NCBI GenBank assembly: GCA_030754475.1
Contig: JASMAE010000135.1
Location: 1 to 6,904 of the forward strand
Source: Rhodospirillales bacterium
GTDB taxonomy: Bacteria; Pseudomonadota; Alphaproteobacteria; Rhodospirillales; JASLLV01
Direction: 5' to 3'
DNA length: 6,904 nt
The notes below the pieces were generated by a model. The model saw nothing but the letters and a program-made list of their open reading frames with translations, ran no database searches and was not told the DNA's origin. A program made the position numbers and the translations under genes. The stretch's first letter is position 1. Every line of letters begins with the position of its first letter. This document shows, piece by piece, positions 1-6,470 of the stretch.

Positions 1-634
1 AGTCGCGGAGCGCGAGGCCCATCTCGACCAGTTCGGCGAGCGAGTGGGCCTCCATCTTCGCCAGTAGCTTCGCCCGGTGCGCTTCCGCGGTTCGCCGGCT
101 GATACCGAGCGCGCGTGCGACATCGGCGTTGCGGCTGCCCCGGACGAGGTGGTCGAACACCTGCCTTTCGCGCGGCGAAAGTTGGGCGTAGCGGACGCGA
201 ATCGAGACATCGCGGCACCGCATCCGACGCGCCGCGACATCGCGATCCACGCTCTTCTGGATCGCGTCGAGAAGAAGCTGGTCGTTGAAGGGCTTTTCGA
301 TGAAGTCGACGGCGCCGGCCTTCATGGCCTTGACGGCGGTCTGAACGTCGCCGTGGCCTGAAATCATGACGATCGGGACGCGAATGTCGGTCTCGGCAAG
401 TTTTTCTTGCAGTTGGAGACCGCTCATCCCCGGCATGCGTAAATCGAGGACGACGCACCCGGGCCGATCCGGGCGGTACCGGTCCACGAAATCCTCCGCC
501 GAAACGCAGGTCTCCGCGTCAAGCCCCGCCGATCGCAGAAGCCAGGAAAGGGATTCGCGCACGGCGTTGTCATCGTCGACGACGTAAACGACCGGTACGT
601 CGTTACTCGGCGGCCGCTTGGTTTCGTTTTCCAT
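1..634 (-). CDS. FixJ/LuxR-family response regulator, partial (3' end outside window)
   Basis: This is a DNA-binding response regulator, the probable partner of the histidine kinase encoded just upstream. It reads without a stop from the ATG at 634 to the window edge, giving 211 codons. FixJ proteins are usually a little over 200 residues, so only a few are likely missing. The receiver domain spans about residues 14-130, with acidic pocket D20/D21 (YVVDDD), phosphoacceptor D64 (VVLDLRMPGMSG), S92 and K114 (EKPF). A LuxR-type helix-turn-helix follows from about 150 (LSPRERQVF, then DVARALGISRRTAEAHRAKL), with the FixJ-like tail SLAELVEMGLA. The start lies inside the kinase gene, overlapping its 3' end by 32 bases in another frame, so translational coupling is likely. 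I see no good Shine-Dalgarno sequence, and a GTG at 637 directly before the ATG is an alternative start. The family normally activates transcription as a phosphorylated dimer. Target genes cannot be inferred. Confidence 0.92.
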   Translation of the reverse strand, partial: MENETKRPPSNDVPVVYVVDDDNAVRESLSWLLRSAGLDAETCVSAEDFVDRYRPDRPGCVVLDLRMPGMSGLQLQEKLAETDIRVPIVMISGHGDVQTAVKAMKAGAVDFIEKPFNDQLLLDAIQKSVDRDVAARRMRCRDVSIRVRYAQLSPRERQVFDHLVRGSRNADVARALGISRRTAEAHRAKLLAKMEAHSLAELVEMGLALRD

Positions 635-3221
635 CACGGTGGTTTCCGCTATCGGCTGGGATTCCGAATCCGATCGCGTTCCCCGTTCCCGGAGTTGATC
701 GGACGACCATGCGACCCCCATGATCCTCGACGATGGTTCGGGCGATGGAAAGGCCGAGTCCCATCCCCTTGCTCTTGGTCGTGTAGAAGGGATCGAACAT
801 GCGCTTCTTGACGGCTTCGGAAATCGACGCGCCGTCGTTTTCGACCGAAATCGCCACGCCCCCGTCATCGGCGTCCGACGTCTTGATCACGACGAGCCGA
901 TCGGCATCCGGATCGGCGCTCACCGCCTCGACGGCGTTTCGGATCAGATTGACGAGGACCTGCTGGATCCCGATCGGGTCCACCGCCACGGGTGGGAGCG
1001 CGCCGGCCAATCGCTGGGTCAATTGGACATCGCTCTCGAGCGCTTCCGGTCTCAGAAAATCGACGGTCTCCCGGACGATATCATTGATGTTGACCCGGTT
1101 GCGCTGCGGCTCTCCCTTGCGTACGAACTGACGCAAACGCCGAATGACTCCGCCCGCCCGCAACGCCTGTTCCGATATCAGACCCAGCACGCGGACGAGC
1201 TCGCCCGCGCCGATGGTTCCTTCTCGCGCCGCCCGCAGGGAGCCTTGCGCGTAGTTGGCGACGGCGGTCAGCGGCTGGTTGAGTTCGTGGGCGAGGCCCG
1301 ACGCCATTTCGCCCATGGTATTGAGGCGCGCGACATGCGCGAGTTCGGCCTGAAGTTCGCGCGCGCGGCGCTCGGCGGCCAAGCGGTCAGAAACGTCGCG
1401 GATCACGTGCACGCTTCCCAAATTGTCGATACCTTCGGCGCGAACCAGCGTGCTCACGATCTCACCCGAGAAGGTCTCACCTGAGCGGCGCTTGAACGCG
1501 AACACGCGCGCCCGAATCGGCGGGCGGGCGGACCCGCGCCGCTTCGGGCGCACCCACGCGACGTAGTCGTTCTTGCGTTCGAACAGCACGGAAAGGGGCT
1601 TTCCGATTACCTCATCCTCATCGAAACCGAAGCACTGGGTGACGGCGGGGTTGGCCTTGACGATCGTCCCGCTTTCGTCGGCGAAGACCATCGCGTCGGG
1701 AACATCGCGGAACACGGCCTCGAGCAGGTTTTTCTGCTTCTCCAGTTCCTCGCGCGCGCGTTTGCGCTCGGTCACGTCGATGGCGACGCAACCGATCGCG
1801 GAAATCTTGCCTTCGGCCGATCGGACCGGGAACTTGGCCCGCTGGACCGAACGCTTTTCACCCGCGGGAAACGTGACCTCTACCTCGTGCTCTAGGTTTC
1901 GCCCCGTGGCGAGGATGTCGCGGTCTTCGGCGGCGCGCGAATCGGCCCAGCCCTTCGGGAACCATTCGTAGTTGTCGGTGCCGATCATCTGGCCGGAGCT
2001 GCGGCCGTGCCATTCGTCGAAGCGGTCGTTGGTCAGAATGTATCGGCCGTCGCGGTCCTTGAGGAAGATGGCCGCCGGCGCGTGCTCGACGACGGCACGG
2101 AAGCGCACCTCGCTCTCGCGAAGCGCGTCCTCGGCGACTTTCTTCTCGGTCACGTCGGTGTCGATGGTCGCGATCGCGACCGCCTGGCCGTCGTCGCCGA
2201 GGATGGGAAACTTGACGACGTCGCGGTACAGGGTTTTTTCCTGGCGGCCGAGCTCGACGAAATCGCGCGCCGATCGTTTCGTACGCACGACCGTCCGATC
2301 CATCCGGCGGATTTGCGCGACCTCGGGTTTGGCGTAAAAATCCTCGGTGCGCTTGCCTGCGATCCCGCCGGGAGCGACACCGAGACCTTCCTCGAAGGCC
2401 CTGTTGGCCATCAGATATGTGCCGTTCAGATCCTTGAGGTGGATAACGGCGGGCGAATGATCGATCAACGAGCGAAGCAGGTCCTCGCTTTCCCGGCGTG
2501 CATCCTCGGCCTGTCGTTGGGCCGTGATATCGGCGCCGATGGATCCGATTCCCAGAAAGCGTCCCTCGAAATCCGTGACCGGAAACTTGACGACGCGCCT
2601 GAGCTTGCGCTCGCCGTCGGCGGTCACCGTTTCGAACTCGCGCTCGTGGACCCGCCGCTCGCTGAGCACCGCCGATTCGAGGCTCACGTAATCGCTGGCG
2701 AGGTATTCGGGGAATATGTCGGCGGACGTCTTTCCGATGACCTCTGCCTCATCGAGGCCGAAATCGTCCACGAACGTCTTGTTGACGTGAACGAAACGCC
2801 CGTCCGGATCCTTCAGGTGAACGACCATCGGCGCGTTGTCGAGGATCGCCTTCAAGCGCGCCTCGCTCTCTTGCGCGGCACGCTGGGCCTGCTTCAAATC
2901 GGTGACGTCGCGCGAATATATCGCGACGTGCCCGACCTCGCCGCGCTCGTCGAGGATCGGCTGGAGGATATTGTCGAACCACCGTCCTTCCTTTTCGTCA
3001 TCGAAGCGAACAGGCGATCGCGTCTCGACCACTACTCGCAAGTGACGTCTCCTCGCTTCGGCGAGGTCGTCCGGCATGAACTCGAGCGGCGAGCGGCCCT
3101 TAAGCTTCTCGACGGCGGTGCCGAACGCTTTCGCCCCCGATTCGCTGGCCTGCTTGATCCGGCCGTCCGGACTGACGAGGAGGATGAAGTCGGGCGAAGC
3201 CGCGAGCAAGGCATCGGTCAT
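603..3221 (-). CDS. Soluble multi-PAS sensor histidine kinase (FixL-type kinase core)
   Basis: This cytoplasmic sensor kinase has 872 residues and no membrane segment or signal peptide. It carries five PAS domains at about residues 1-110, 119-236, 245-360, 370-487 and 497-615. Short helical linkers (RESE..., DVTERK-like) join them. A HisKA domain follows with phosphoacceptor H645 in GLAHELNQPLTAV, the FixL/DctB-type motif. The HATPase domain has an N box (NLIRNAVEA, 758-766), an F box (FDPFYTTK, 809-816) and a G2 box (GMGLGLSIA, 819-827). The G1 box is atypical: VENDGASI at 793-800, with Asn where the adenine-binding Asp normally sits. The reading frame stays open for 54 codons upstream of 3221, but that stretch is antisense to a CBS-domain remnant and shows no PAS similarity. 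The first PAS domain begins right after Met 3221 (MTDALLAASPDF), so I chose that start. The gene overlaps the downstream regulator, implying a two-component operon. Being soluble, it should sense a cytoplasmic signal or ligand. No FixL-like haem-ligand histidine is evident, so an oxygen-sensing role is not supported. Confidence 0.94.
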   Translation of the reverse strand: MTDALLAASPDFILLVSPDGRIKQASESGAKAFGTAVEKLKGRSPLEFMPDDLAEARRRHLRVVVETRSPVRFDDEKEGRWFDNILQPILDERGEVGHVAIYSRDVTDLKQAQRAAQESEARLKAILDNAPMVVHLKDPDGRFVHVNKTFVDDFGLDEAEVIGKTSADIFPEYLASDYVSLESAVLSERRVHEREFETVTADGERKLRRVVKFPVTDFEGRFLGIGSIGADITAQRQAEDARRESEDLLRSLIDHSPAVIHLKDLNGTYLMANRAFEEGLGVAPGGIAGKRTEDFYAKPEVAQIRRMDRTVVRTKRSARDFVELGRQEKTLYRDVVKFPILGDDGQAVAIATIDTDVTEKKVAEDALRESEVRFRAVVEHAPAAIFLKDRDGRYILTNDRFDEWHGRSSGQMIGTDNYEWFPKGWADSRAAEDRDILATGRNLEHEVEVTFPAGEKRSVQRAKFPVRSAEGKISAIGCVAIDVTERKRAREELEKQKNLLEAVFRDVPDAMVFADESGTIVKANPAVTQCFGFDEDEVIGKPLSVLFERKNDYVAWVRPKRRGSARPPIRARVFAFKRRSGETFSGEIVSTLVRAEGIDNLGSVHVIRDVSDRLAAERRARELQAELAHVARLNTMGEMASGLAHELNQPLTAVANYAQGSLRAAREGTIGAGELVRVLGLISEQALRAGGVIRRLRQFVRKGEPQRNRVNINDIVRETVDFLRPEALESDVQLTQRLAGALPPVAVDPIGIQQVLVNLIRNAVEAVSADPDADRLVVIKTSDADDGGVAISVENDGASISEAVKKRMFDPFYTTKSKGMGLGLSIARTIVEDHGGRMVVRSTPGTGNAIGFGIPADSGNHRDGKRNQAAAE

Positions 3222-3399
3222 GACCAAGAACGTCGTCAGCTGCGAGCCCGGGCGCTCGCTTACCGACGCGGTCGAAATGATGAACGCGAACGGGATCCGC
3301 CATCTGGTGATCGGGCGTGCCGGAAAGGTCGAAGGCGTGATCAGCCTCCACGACATCACGCGGCACGTGGAACGGACGAGCAACCTTTACGAAATCTGA
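3220..3399 (+). pseudogene. 3' remnant of a CBS-domain protein (second CBS motif only)
   Basis: The + strand encodes about 59 residues, MTKNVVSCEPG through IRHLVI, GVISLHDITRHV and a short tail ending at TGA 3397-3399. This matches the second CBS motif of the common small two-CBS proteins of about 140 residues, which read VMTxxVxxCxP...IRHLPVxxxGxxxGVISxxD. The first CBS motif is absent. Upstream in the same frame the codons are simply antisense to the kinase's first PAS domain. The remnant's ATG (3220-3222) and the kinase's ATG (3219-3221 on the other strand) share two base pairs. Paired CBS motifs normally bind adenosyl ligands, and a single motif would need to dimerise. A weak AAGG lies eight bases before 3220, so a functional one-motif protein cannot be excluded. 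A truncated leftover is more likely. Confidence 0.6.
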
Positions 3400-3426
3400 C
3401 GCACCATCTTCTGGTCGGATAGTGCT

Positions 3427-3996
3427 CTAGCCCTGTCCCCAGGATTTCGCCGTCTTCAGATATTCGCGTTCCTCGGGCGTGCTCGCGCGCGCCAGGGCGG
3501 CGTTTCGGTGCGGGAACCGGCCGAACCTGTCGACGGTCTCGAAGTGCTCCTTCGCAGAGTGGGCCGCAGTCTCCATGCCGAGAGAGTCGAACAGGGCCAC
3601 CGAGCGGGTTTGGTCGTCGCGGTCCTCGCTGTGCTGGAACGGCATATAGAGAAAGATCTGCTGGACGCGGTTCAATCCCCGCTCGAATCCCTCTTGAAGG
3701 GCGTGCCCGGCCACCGCGCGTGCCTTCGCGTCGGTGGCGTAGGCCCGCGCCGTTCCCCGAAAGACATTGCGGGGAAACTGGTCCAAGAGAACGATCAGGG
3801 CGAGGCAGCCCGCGGGCGAGGCCATCCAGTCGTCGAGTTCGCCGGCGCCGGCGCGGCGGTGCGCCTCGGCGAATCGCGTTTCGAACTCGGTATCGAACGC
3901 CGCGGTCGAGCGGAACCACGCCTTGCGCATGTCTCCGAAATCCGGCCCGTCCTCGGGCCCGAACCAAAAACCGAGCACGTCGTCGGTTCCGTTCAT
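3427..3996 (-). CDS. DUF924 family protein
   Basis: This complete 189-residue protein belongs to the DUF924 family, a conserved all-helical group of roughly 180-200 residues with no established biochemical function; a TPR-like fold has been proposed. Family signatures are clear: VLGFWFGPED at 7-16, LLDQFPRNVFRGT at 70-82, IFLYMPFQHSED at 114-125 and DRFGRFPHRNAAL at 156-168, followed by STPEE at 172-176. The only small departure is LARAST where relatives usually read LGRxST. The ATG at 3996 is preceded by GGAAG at a suitable distance. There is no signal peptide or membrane segment, so it should be cytoplasmic. It lies 205 bases upstream of the kinase on the same strand, and the gap holds the opposite-strand CBS remnant, so co-transcription with the kinase is possible but unproven. 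It diverges from the AtuA-family gene. Confidence 0.95.
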   Translation of the reverse strand: MNGTDDVLGFWFGPEDGPDFGDMRKAWFRSTAAFDTEFETRFAEAHRRAGAGELDDWMASPAGCLALIVLLDQFPRNVFRGTARAYATDAKARAVAGHALQEGFERGLNRVQQIFLYMPFQHSEDRDDQTRSVALFDSLGMETAAHSAKEHFETVDRFGRFPHRNAALARASTPEEREYLKTAKSWGQG

Positions 3997-4059
3997 CGTG
4001 CGTCTTCCGTGATCGGTGGTCGACTGTCGGCAGGCACTTCTTCGAGGACTCGCGCCCGA

Positions 4060-4096
4060 CGGTCAAGCACCGATATCGCGGCCCGGCGATTGACCG
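4060..4096. repeat. 7-bp inverted repeat in the divergent intergenic region
   Basis: CGGTCAA at 4060-4066 and TTGACCG at 4090-4096 are perfect reverse complements separated by 23 bases, so their centres lie 30 bases apart, near three helical turns. The repeat sits between the divergent DUF924 and AtuA-family genes. Each arm also contains TTGACC, a good match to a -35 hexamer, pointing outward. It could be a pair of divergent -35 elements, two half-sites for a regulator, or chance. Confidence 0.4.
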
Positions 4097-4118
4097 CCGC
4101 GTAAGGCGGCGCTACCGT
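4090..4118 (+). promoter_or_regulatory. Candidate sigma-70-type promoter for the AtuA operon
   Basis: TTGACC (4090-4095) matches the -35 consensus in five of six bases. After a 17-base spacer comes TACCGT (4113-4118), which matches the -10 consensus in three of six. It lies about 85 bases upstream of the AtuA-family start and points toward it. The spacer contains a small inverted repeat, GCCGC/GCGGC (4096-4100 and 4106-4110). The weak -10 makes this tentative. Confidence 0.3.
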
Positions 4119-4185
4119 TCCCGCGAATTCTGTCATGGTGGGCAAGGGGCGGCGGAGCGCGTAGTGGGCGGAAACCCACGACCCC

Positions 4186-4191
4186 AGGAGG
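4186..4191 (+). promoter_or_regulatory. Strong Shine-Dalgarno sequence that decides the AtuA-family start
   Basis: AGGAGG lies 10 bases before the ATG at 4202 and 7 before a TTG at 4199, but only one base before the GTG at 4193. The longest open frame begins at that GTG, which is too close to be used. The start is therefore taken as ATG 4202. A short hairpin (GTGGG 4164-4168 / CCCAC 4175-4179) lies just upstream and leaves the site free. Confidence 0.6.
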
Positions 4192-4201
4192 AGTGAAGTT
4201 G

Positions 4202-5533
4202 ATGAGCGAAGTTGTTCGCGTCGGCGGCGGGGCCGGATATCTGGACGACCGCATCGAGGGCGCGGTCGAGCTGCTTGAACGCGGCGAACTCGACTACGTC
4301 ATGCTCGACTATCTGGCGGAACGCACACTTGCCATCCTTCAAGAGGCCAAGCAGGCAGGTGGGGTCGGCTTCGCCGCGGACCTCGATCGCAGGATGCGCG
4401 AGATCCTTCCGCCGGCCGCCTCGCGCGGCGTCAAGATTGTCAGCAACCTGGGTGGCGCCGACCCGGCGGGTGCCGCCGCGGTGGTGCGTGAGGTGGCGGA
4501 TTCCCTTGATTTCAAGGATCTCAAGATCGCCGTGGTCGAAGGCGACGACGTCGCCGATCTGGTGCGAGAGCTCGATCCGGTGCTCGTCGAGACGGGCGAA
4601 CCGTTTTCGCACCTCGGCAAGGAGCTGATTTCGGCCAACGCGTATATCGGTGCGTTCGAGATGGCCGCGGCCATCGGCGCCGGCGCCGACGTGGTGCTGG
4701 CCGGGCGCGCCGCCGATCCGGCGCTCGCGCTCGCGCCCCTGATCCACGAGTTCGGCTGGTCGCGCGACGACCTCGACCGGCTGGCGCTCGGCACCATGGC
4801 CGGCCATCTGATCGAATGCGCGGGTCAGGTCACGGGCGGGCAGTTCGCGGACGGCGCGGCGCGCGAGGTGCCAGACCTCGACCGGCTCGGCTTTCCCATC
4901 GCCGAAGTGGGCGAGGATGCGATCGTCATCACCAAGGCGCCCGGCACCGGCGGGCGCGTCGACCGCCACACCGTGCTCTCGCAGCTTTTGTACGAGCTCG
5001 GGGATCCTTCGGCGTACATCACCCCCGACGTGACCCCGGACATCACGGCCGCCCGGATCACCGAGATCGGGTCCGACCGGGTCCGTTTCGAGGGTGTGCG
5101 TGGAAAGCCGAGACCCGAAACACTTAAAGTGTTGTGCGGCGTCGACAACGGCTACCTCGCGGTGTCCGAGATCGTCTATGCCGGTTACAACGCGGTCGCC
5201 CGGGCGCGCCTGTCGGCTGAGATCTTGCGCAAGCGCCTGCATCGCGACCGCCAGATTTCGAACCTGCCGACCCGCATGGACATCGTCGGCGTCGATTCCG
5301 TCTATGTCGCCGGCCCGGCGATGGAGGAGACCCGCGACGTGCGCCTGCGGGTGGCGGTGCGCGCACCGGATCGCGAAACCGCCCAGCGGGCGACCCGCGA
5401 GACCGAGGCCATGGGAATCAACGGTCCCGCCGGCGGCGGCGGCAAGACCCACTCGATCCGTCACACGGTCCGGACCTACGCCTGCTTCATCGACCGCGAA
5501 ATGATCACGCCTGCGTGGCGGATGGTGGCGTGA
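4202..5533 (+). CDS. Acyclic terpene utilisation AtuA family protein (DUF1446)
   Basis: This 443-residue protein matches the AtuA/DUF1446 core along its whole length. Visible signatures are an N-terminal glycine-rich GGGAGYLDDRIEGA (8-21), LDYVMLDYLAERT (30-42), VSNLGGADP (80-88), AGRAADPALALAPLIHEFGW (167-186), GTMAGHLIECAGQVTGGQF (197-215), GFPIAEV (230-236), ITKAPGTGGRV (243-253) and LLYELGDPSAYITPDVTPDI (262-281). The founding member AtuA belongs to the Pseudomonas citronellol/geraniol (acyclic terpene) pathway. Its reaction is not established, and many homologues sit in other catabolic clusters, so terpene use here is only a possibility. Some family members carry an extra C-terminal ferredoxin-fold domain. 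Here that domain is a separate gene starting two bases after this stop. The protein looks cytoplasmic. It is the first gene of a rightward run that includes a HyuB-like gene. Confidence 0.94.
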   Translation: MSEVVRVGGGAGYLDDRIEGAVELLERGELDYVMLDYLAERTLAILQEAKQAGGVGFAADLDRRMREILPPAASRGVKIVSNLGGADPAGAAAVVREVADSLDFKDLKIAVVEGDDVADLVRELDPVLVETGEPFSHLGKELISANAYIGAFEMAAAIGAGADVVLAGRAADPALALAPLIHEFGWSRDDLDRLALGTMAGHLIECAGQVTGGQFADGAAREVPDLDRLGFPIAEVGEDAIVITKAPGTGGRVDRHTVLSQLLYELGDPSAYITPDVTPDITAARITEIGSDRVRFEGVRGKPRPETLKVLCGVDNGYLAVSEIVYAGYNAVARARLSAEILRKRLHRDRQISNLPTRMDIVGVDSVYVAGPAMEETRDVRLRVAVRAPDRETAQRATRETEAMGINGPAGGGGKTHSIRHTVRTYACFIDREMITPAWRMVA

Positions 5534-5535
5534 CG

Positions 5536-5907
5536 ATGGCTGGAACCAAGACCGCGGCGGACCTTCGCGTGCCGCTGTACCGTCTGGCACACGCGCGCTC
5601 GGGCGATAAAGGCGATCGCTCGAACATCGGCCTCATTCCTTACCGCGAAGACGACTTCGAGCTGCTGGCGGAACGCGTCACTGCCGCCGACGTCAAACGC
5701 TACTTCGGCGACGCCGTAAAGGGCGAGGTGGTCCGCCACGACCTGCCGACGCTGAAGGTCTTCAACTTCGTCCTCGAGGCCGCCCTGTCGGGCGGCGTGA
5801 ACGACAGCCTGGCCGTGGACATGCACGGGAAGAACCGGGGGATGATCCTGTTGTGCATGGAGATCGACGTCCCCGCCGATCATTGGGCCGCGGCGACCGA
5901 GAGCTGA
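5536..5907 (+). CDS. AtuA-like ferredoxin-fold domain protein (stand-alone)
   Basis: This 123-residue protein corresponds to the C-terminal domain found fused to some AtuA proteins. The diagnostic motif LAHARSGDKGDRSNIGLIPY spans residues 17-36. The second half (LPTLKVFNFVLEAALSGG at 70-87, then DMHGKNRGMILLCMEI at 95-110) also fits the family. Despite the fold name it has only one cysteine (C107), so it cannot carry an iron-sulphur cluster by itself. It starts two bases after the AtuA-family stop and almost certainly acts with that protein, probably as a two-subunit complex. I chose ATG 5536 because GGTGG (5524-5528) precedes it by seven bases. In-frame GTG codons at 5530 (overlapping the upstream TGA as GTGA) and 5515 are alternatives that would add two or seven residues. 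Confidence 0.9.
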   Translation: MAGTKTAADLRVPLYRLAHARSGDKGDRSNIGLIPYREDDFELLAERVTAADVKRYFGDAVKGEVVRHDLPTLKVFNFVLEAALSGGVNDSLAVDMHGKNRGMILLCMEIDVPADHWAAATES

Positions 5908-5957
5908 AGCAGCTGGAGGGATTCTTCCCATACCGGCGCCGCGACCGGCACTCGCCC

Positions 5958-5963
5958 GGAGGA
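5958..5963 (+). promoter_or_regulatory. Ribosome binding site of the interrupted hemerythrin gene
   Basis: GGAGGA lies four bases before ATG 5968. It supports 5968 as the original start of the hemerythrin reading frame, even though that frame meets a stop at codon 12. No comparable site precedes the internal ATG at 6049. Confidence 0.55.
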
Positions 5964-5967
5964 TCGG

Positions 5968-6360
5968 ATGAGCGCGTTCATTCGGGAGGTCGCATGGCTC
6001 TAGGACTTCGAGGTCGGGTTCGCGCCGATCGATGACGACCACAAGAACATGGTCAAGCTGGTCAACCAAACGGCGCGGGCGCTGAACGCGGGCGACTTGG
6101 GCCAAGCGCTGACGCTGCTCACGCGATTCATCGAGATCTCTCGATACCATTTCGAGCACGAGGAGCGGATTCTGCGAGAGTCCCGGTATCCCGATCTCGA
6201 TCATCACGTGGGCTACCACGAAAAGCTGCTCGCGACGGCCGAGGACGTCGCCCACCAATGCGAGACGGTCAAGCAGTTCGAATTCGTCCGGGAAAGTTTC
6301 ATGGTGCTCGTCGGGTGTCTCCTCGACGACGTGATCAAGGGCGACGCGAATTTCGGCTGA
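5968..6360 (+). pseudogene. Bacteriohemerythrin gene interrupted by an in-frame amber codon
   Basis: From ATG 5968 the frame reads MSAFIREVAWL, then TAG at 6001-6003, then continues in the same frame as DFEVGFAPIDDDHKN and on to TGA 6358-6360. The whole frame has 130 codons before the final stop, a normal length for a bacteriohemerythrin. These bind oxygen at a non-haem di-iron site in a four-helix bundle. Diagnostic residues lie on both sides of the stop: W10 and the F-x-V-G turn (14-17), H25 (IDDDH), H61 and E65 (YHFEHEE), H80 and H84 (HVGYH) and D126. Canonical spacings are kept: H25 to H61 is 36 and H61 to H80 is 19. The last canonical histidine appears replaced by D121. A single base change from a sense codon such as GAG would explain the TAG. 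Restart at ATG 6049 would lose H25 and has no ribosome binding site, so a functional product is unlikely without readthrough. A sequencing error is possible. Confidence 0.85.
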
Positions 6361-6403
6361 ACTTTGCGGCACGACGCCGGCCCGTCCGCCCGCGCCGCGA
6401 TGA

Positions 6404-6433
6404 TTGTCCGTCCGTCCCGAAGTCTGCTAGCGT
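6404..6433 (+). promoter_or_regulatory. Candidate promoter for the HyuB-like gene
   Basis: TTGTCC (6404-6409) and TAGCGT (6428-6433) form a -35/-10-like pair with an 18-base spacer. TGC directly before the -10 gives an extended -10 look. It lies in the 110-base gap after the hemerythrin and about 40 bases before the next start. Each hexamer is an imperfect match, so it is tentative, and the HyuB-like gene may instead be read from the upstream operon promoter. Confidence 0.3.
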
Positions 6434-6470
6434 TGCCGCGCGACTGTCCACCAAACCTTGAGGCGCCGCC

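Noticed and set aside
3242..3259. Inverted repeat GCGAGC/GCTCGC within the CBS remnant, upstream of the kinase start
   Set aside because: A 6-bp stem of pure GC-rich codons is expected by chance in such DNA. It has no T-tract and no clear link to a known element.
3222..3383. Upstream extension of the kinase to Met 3383 (54 extra residues)
   Set aside because: The extra residues are the antisense translation of the CBS remnant, with no PAS or other domain similarity. The PAS fold begins right after Met 3221.
2007..3422. Long open frame on the + strand (471 codons) opposite the kinase
   Set aside because: It is antisense to PAS domains with clear family motifs, has no recognisable domain and no ribosome binding site. 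GC-rich codon bias keeps such frames open. Only the separate frame at 3220-3399 carries a real motif.
4038..4066. Leftward promoter for the DUF924 gene from TTGACC (complement of 4061-4066)
   Set aside because: The hexamers 17-18 bases downstream (GAAGAA or AAGAAG) are poor -10 matches, so I do not annotate it as a promoter.
4193..4201. GTG 4193 as start of the AtuA-family gene
   Set aside because: Only one base separates it from AGGAGG, too close for initiation. ATG 4202 is better placed.
4133..5590. Long open frame on the - strand (485 codons) opposite the AtuA-family gene
   Set aside because: The AtuA frame matches its family throughout. The antisense frame is rich in Arg, His and Asp without domain features, as expected of a shadow.
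6361..6403. Possible terminator after the hemerythrin (CGGC 6367-6370 / GCCG 6376-6379)
   Set aside because: A four-base stem without a following T run does not support an intrinsic terminator.
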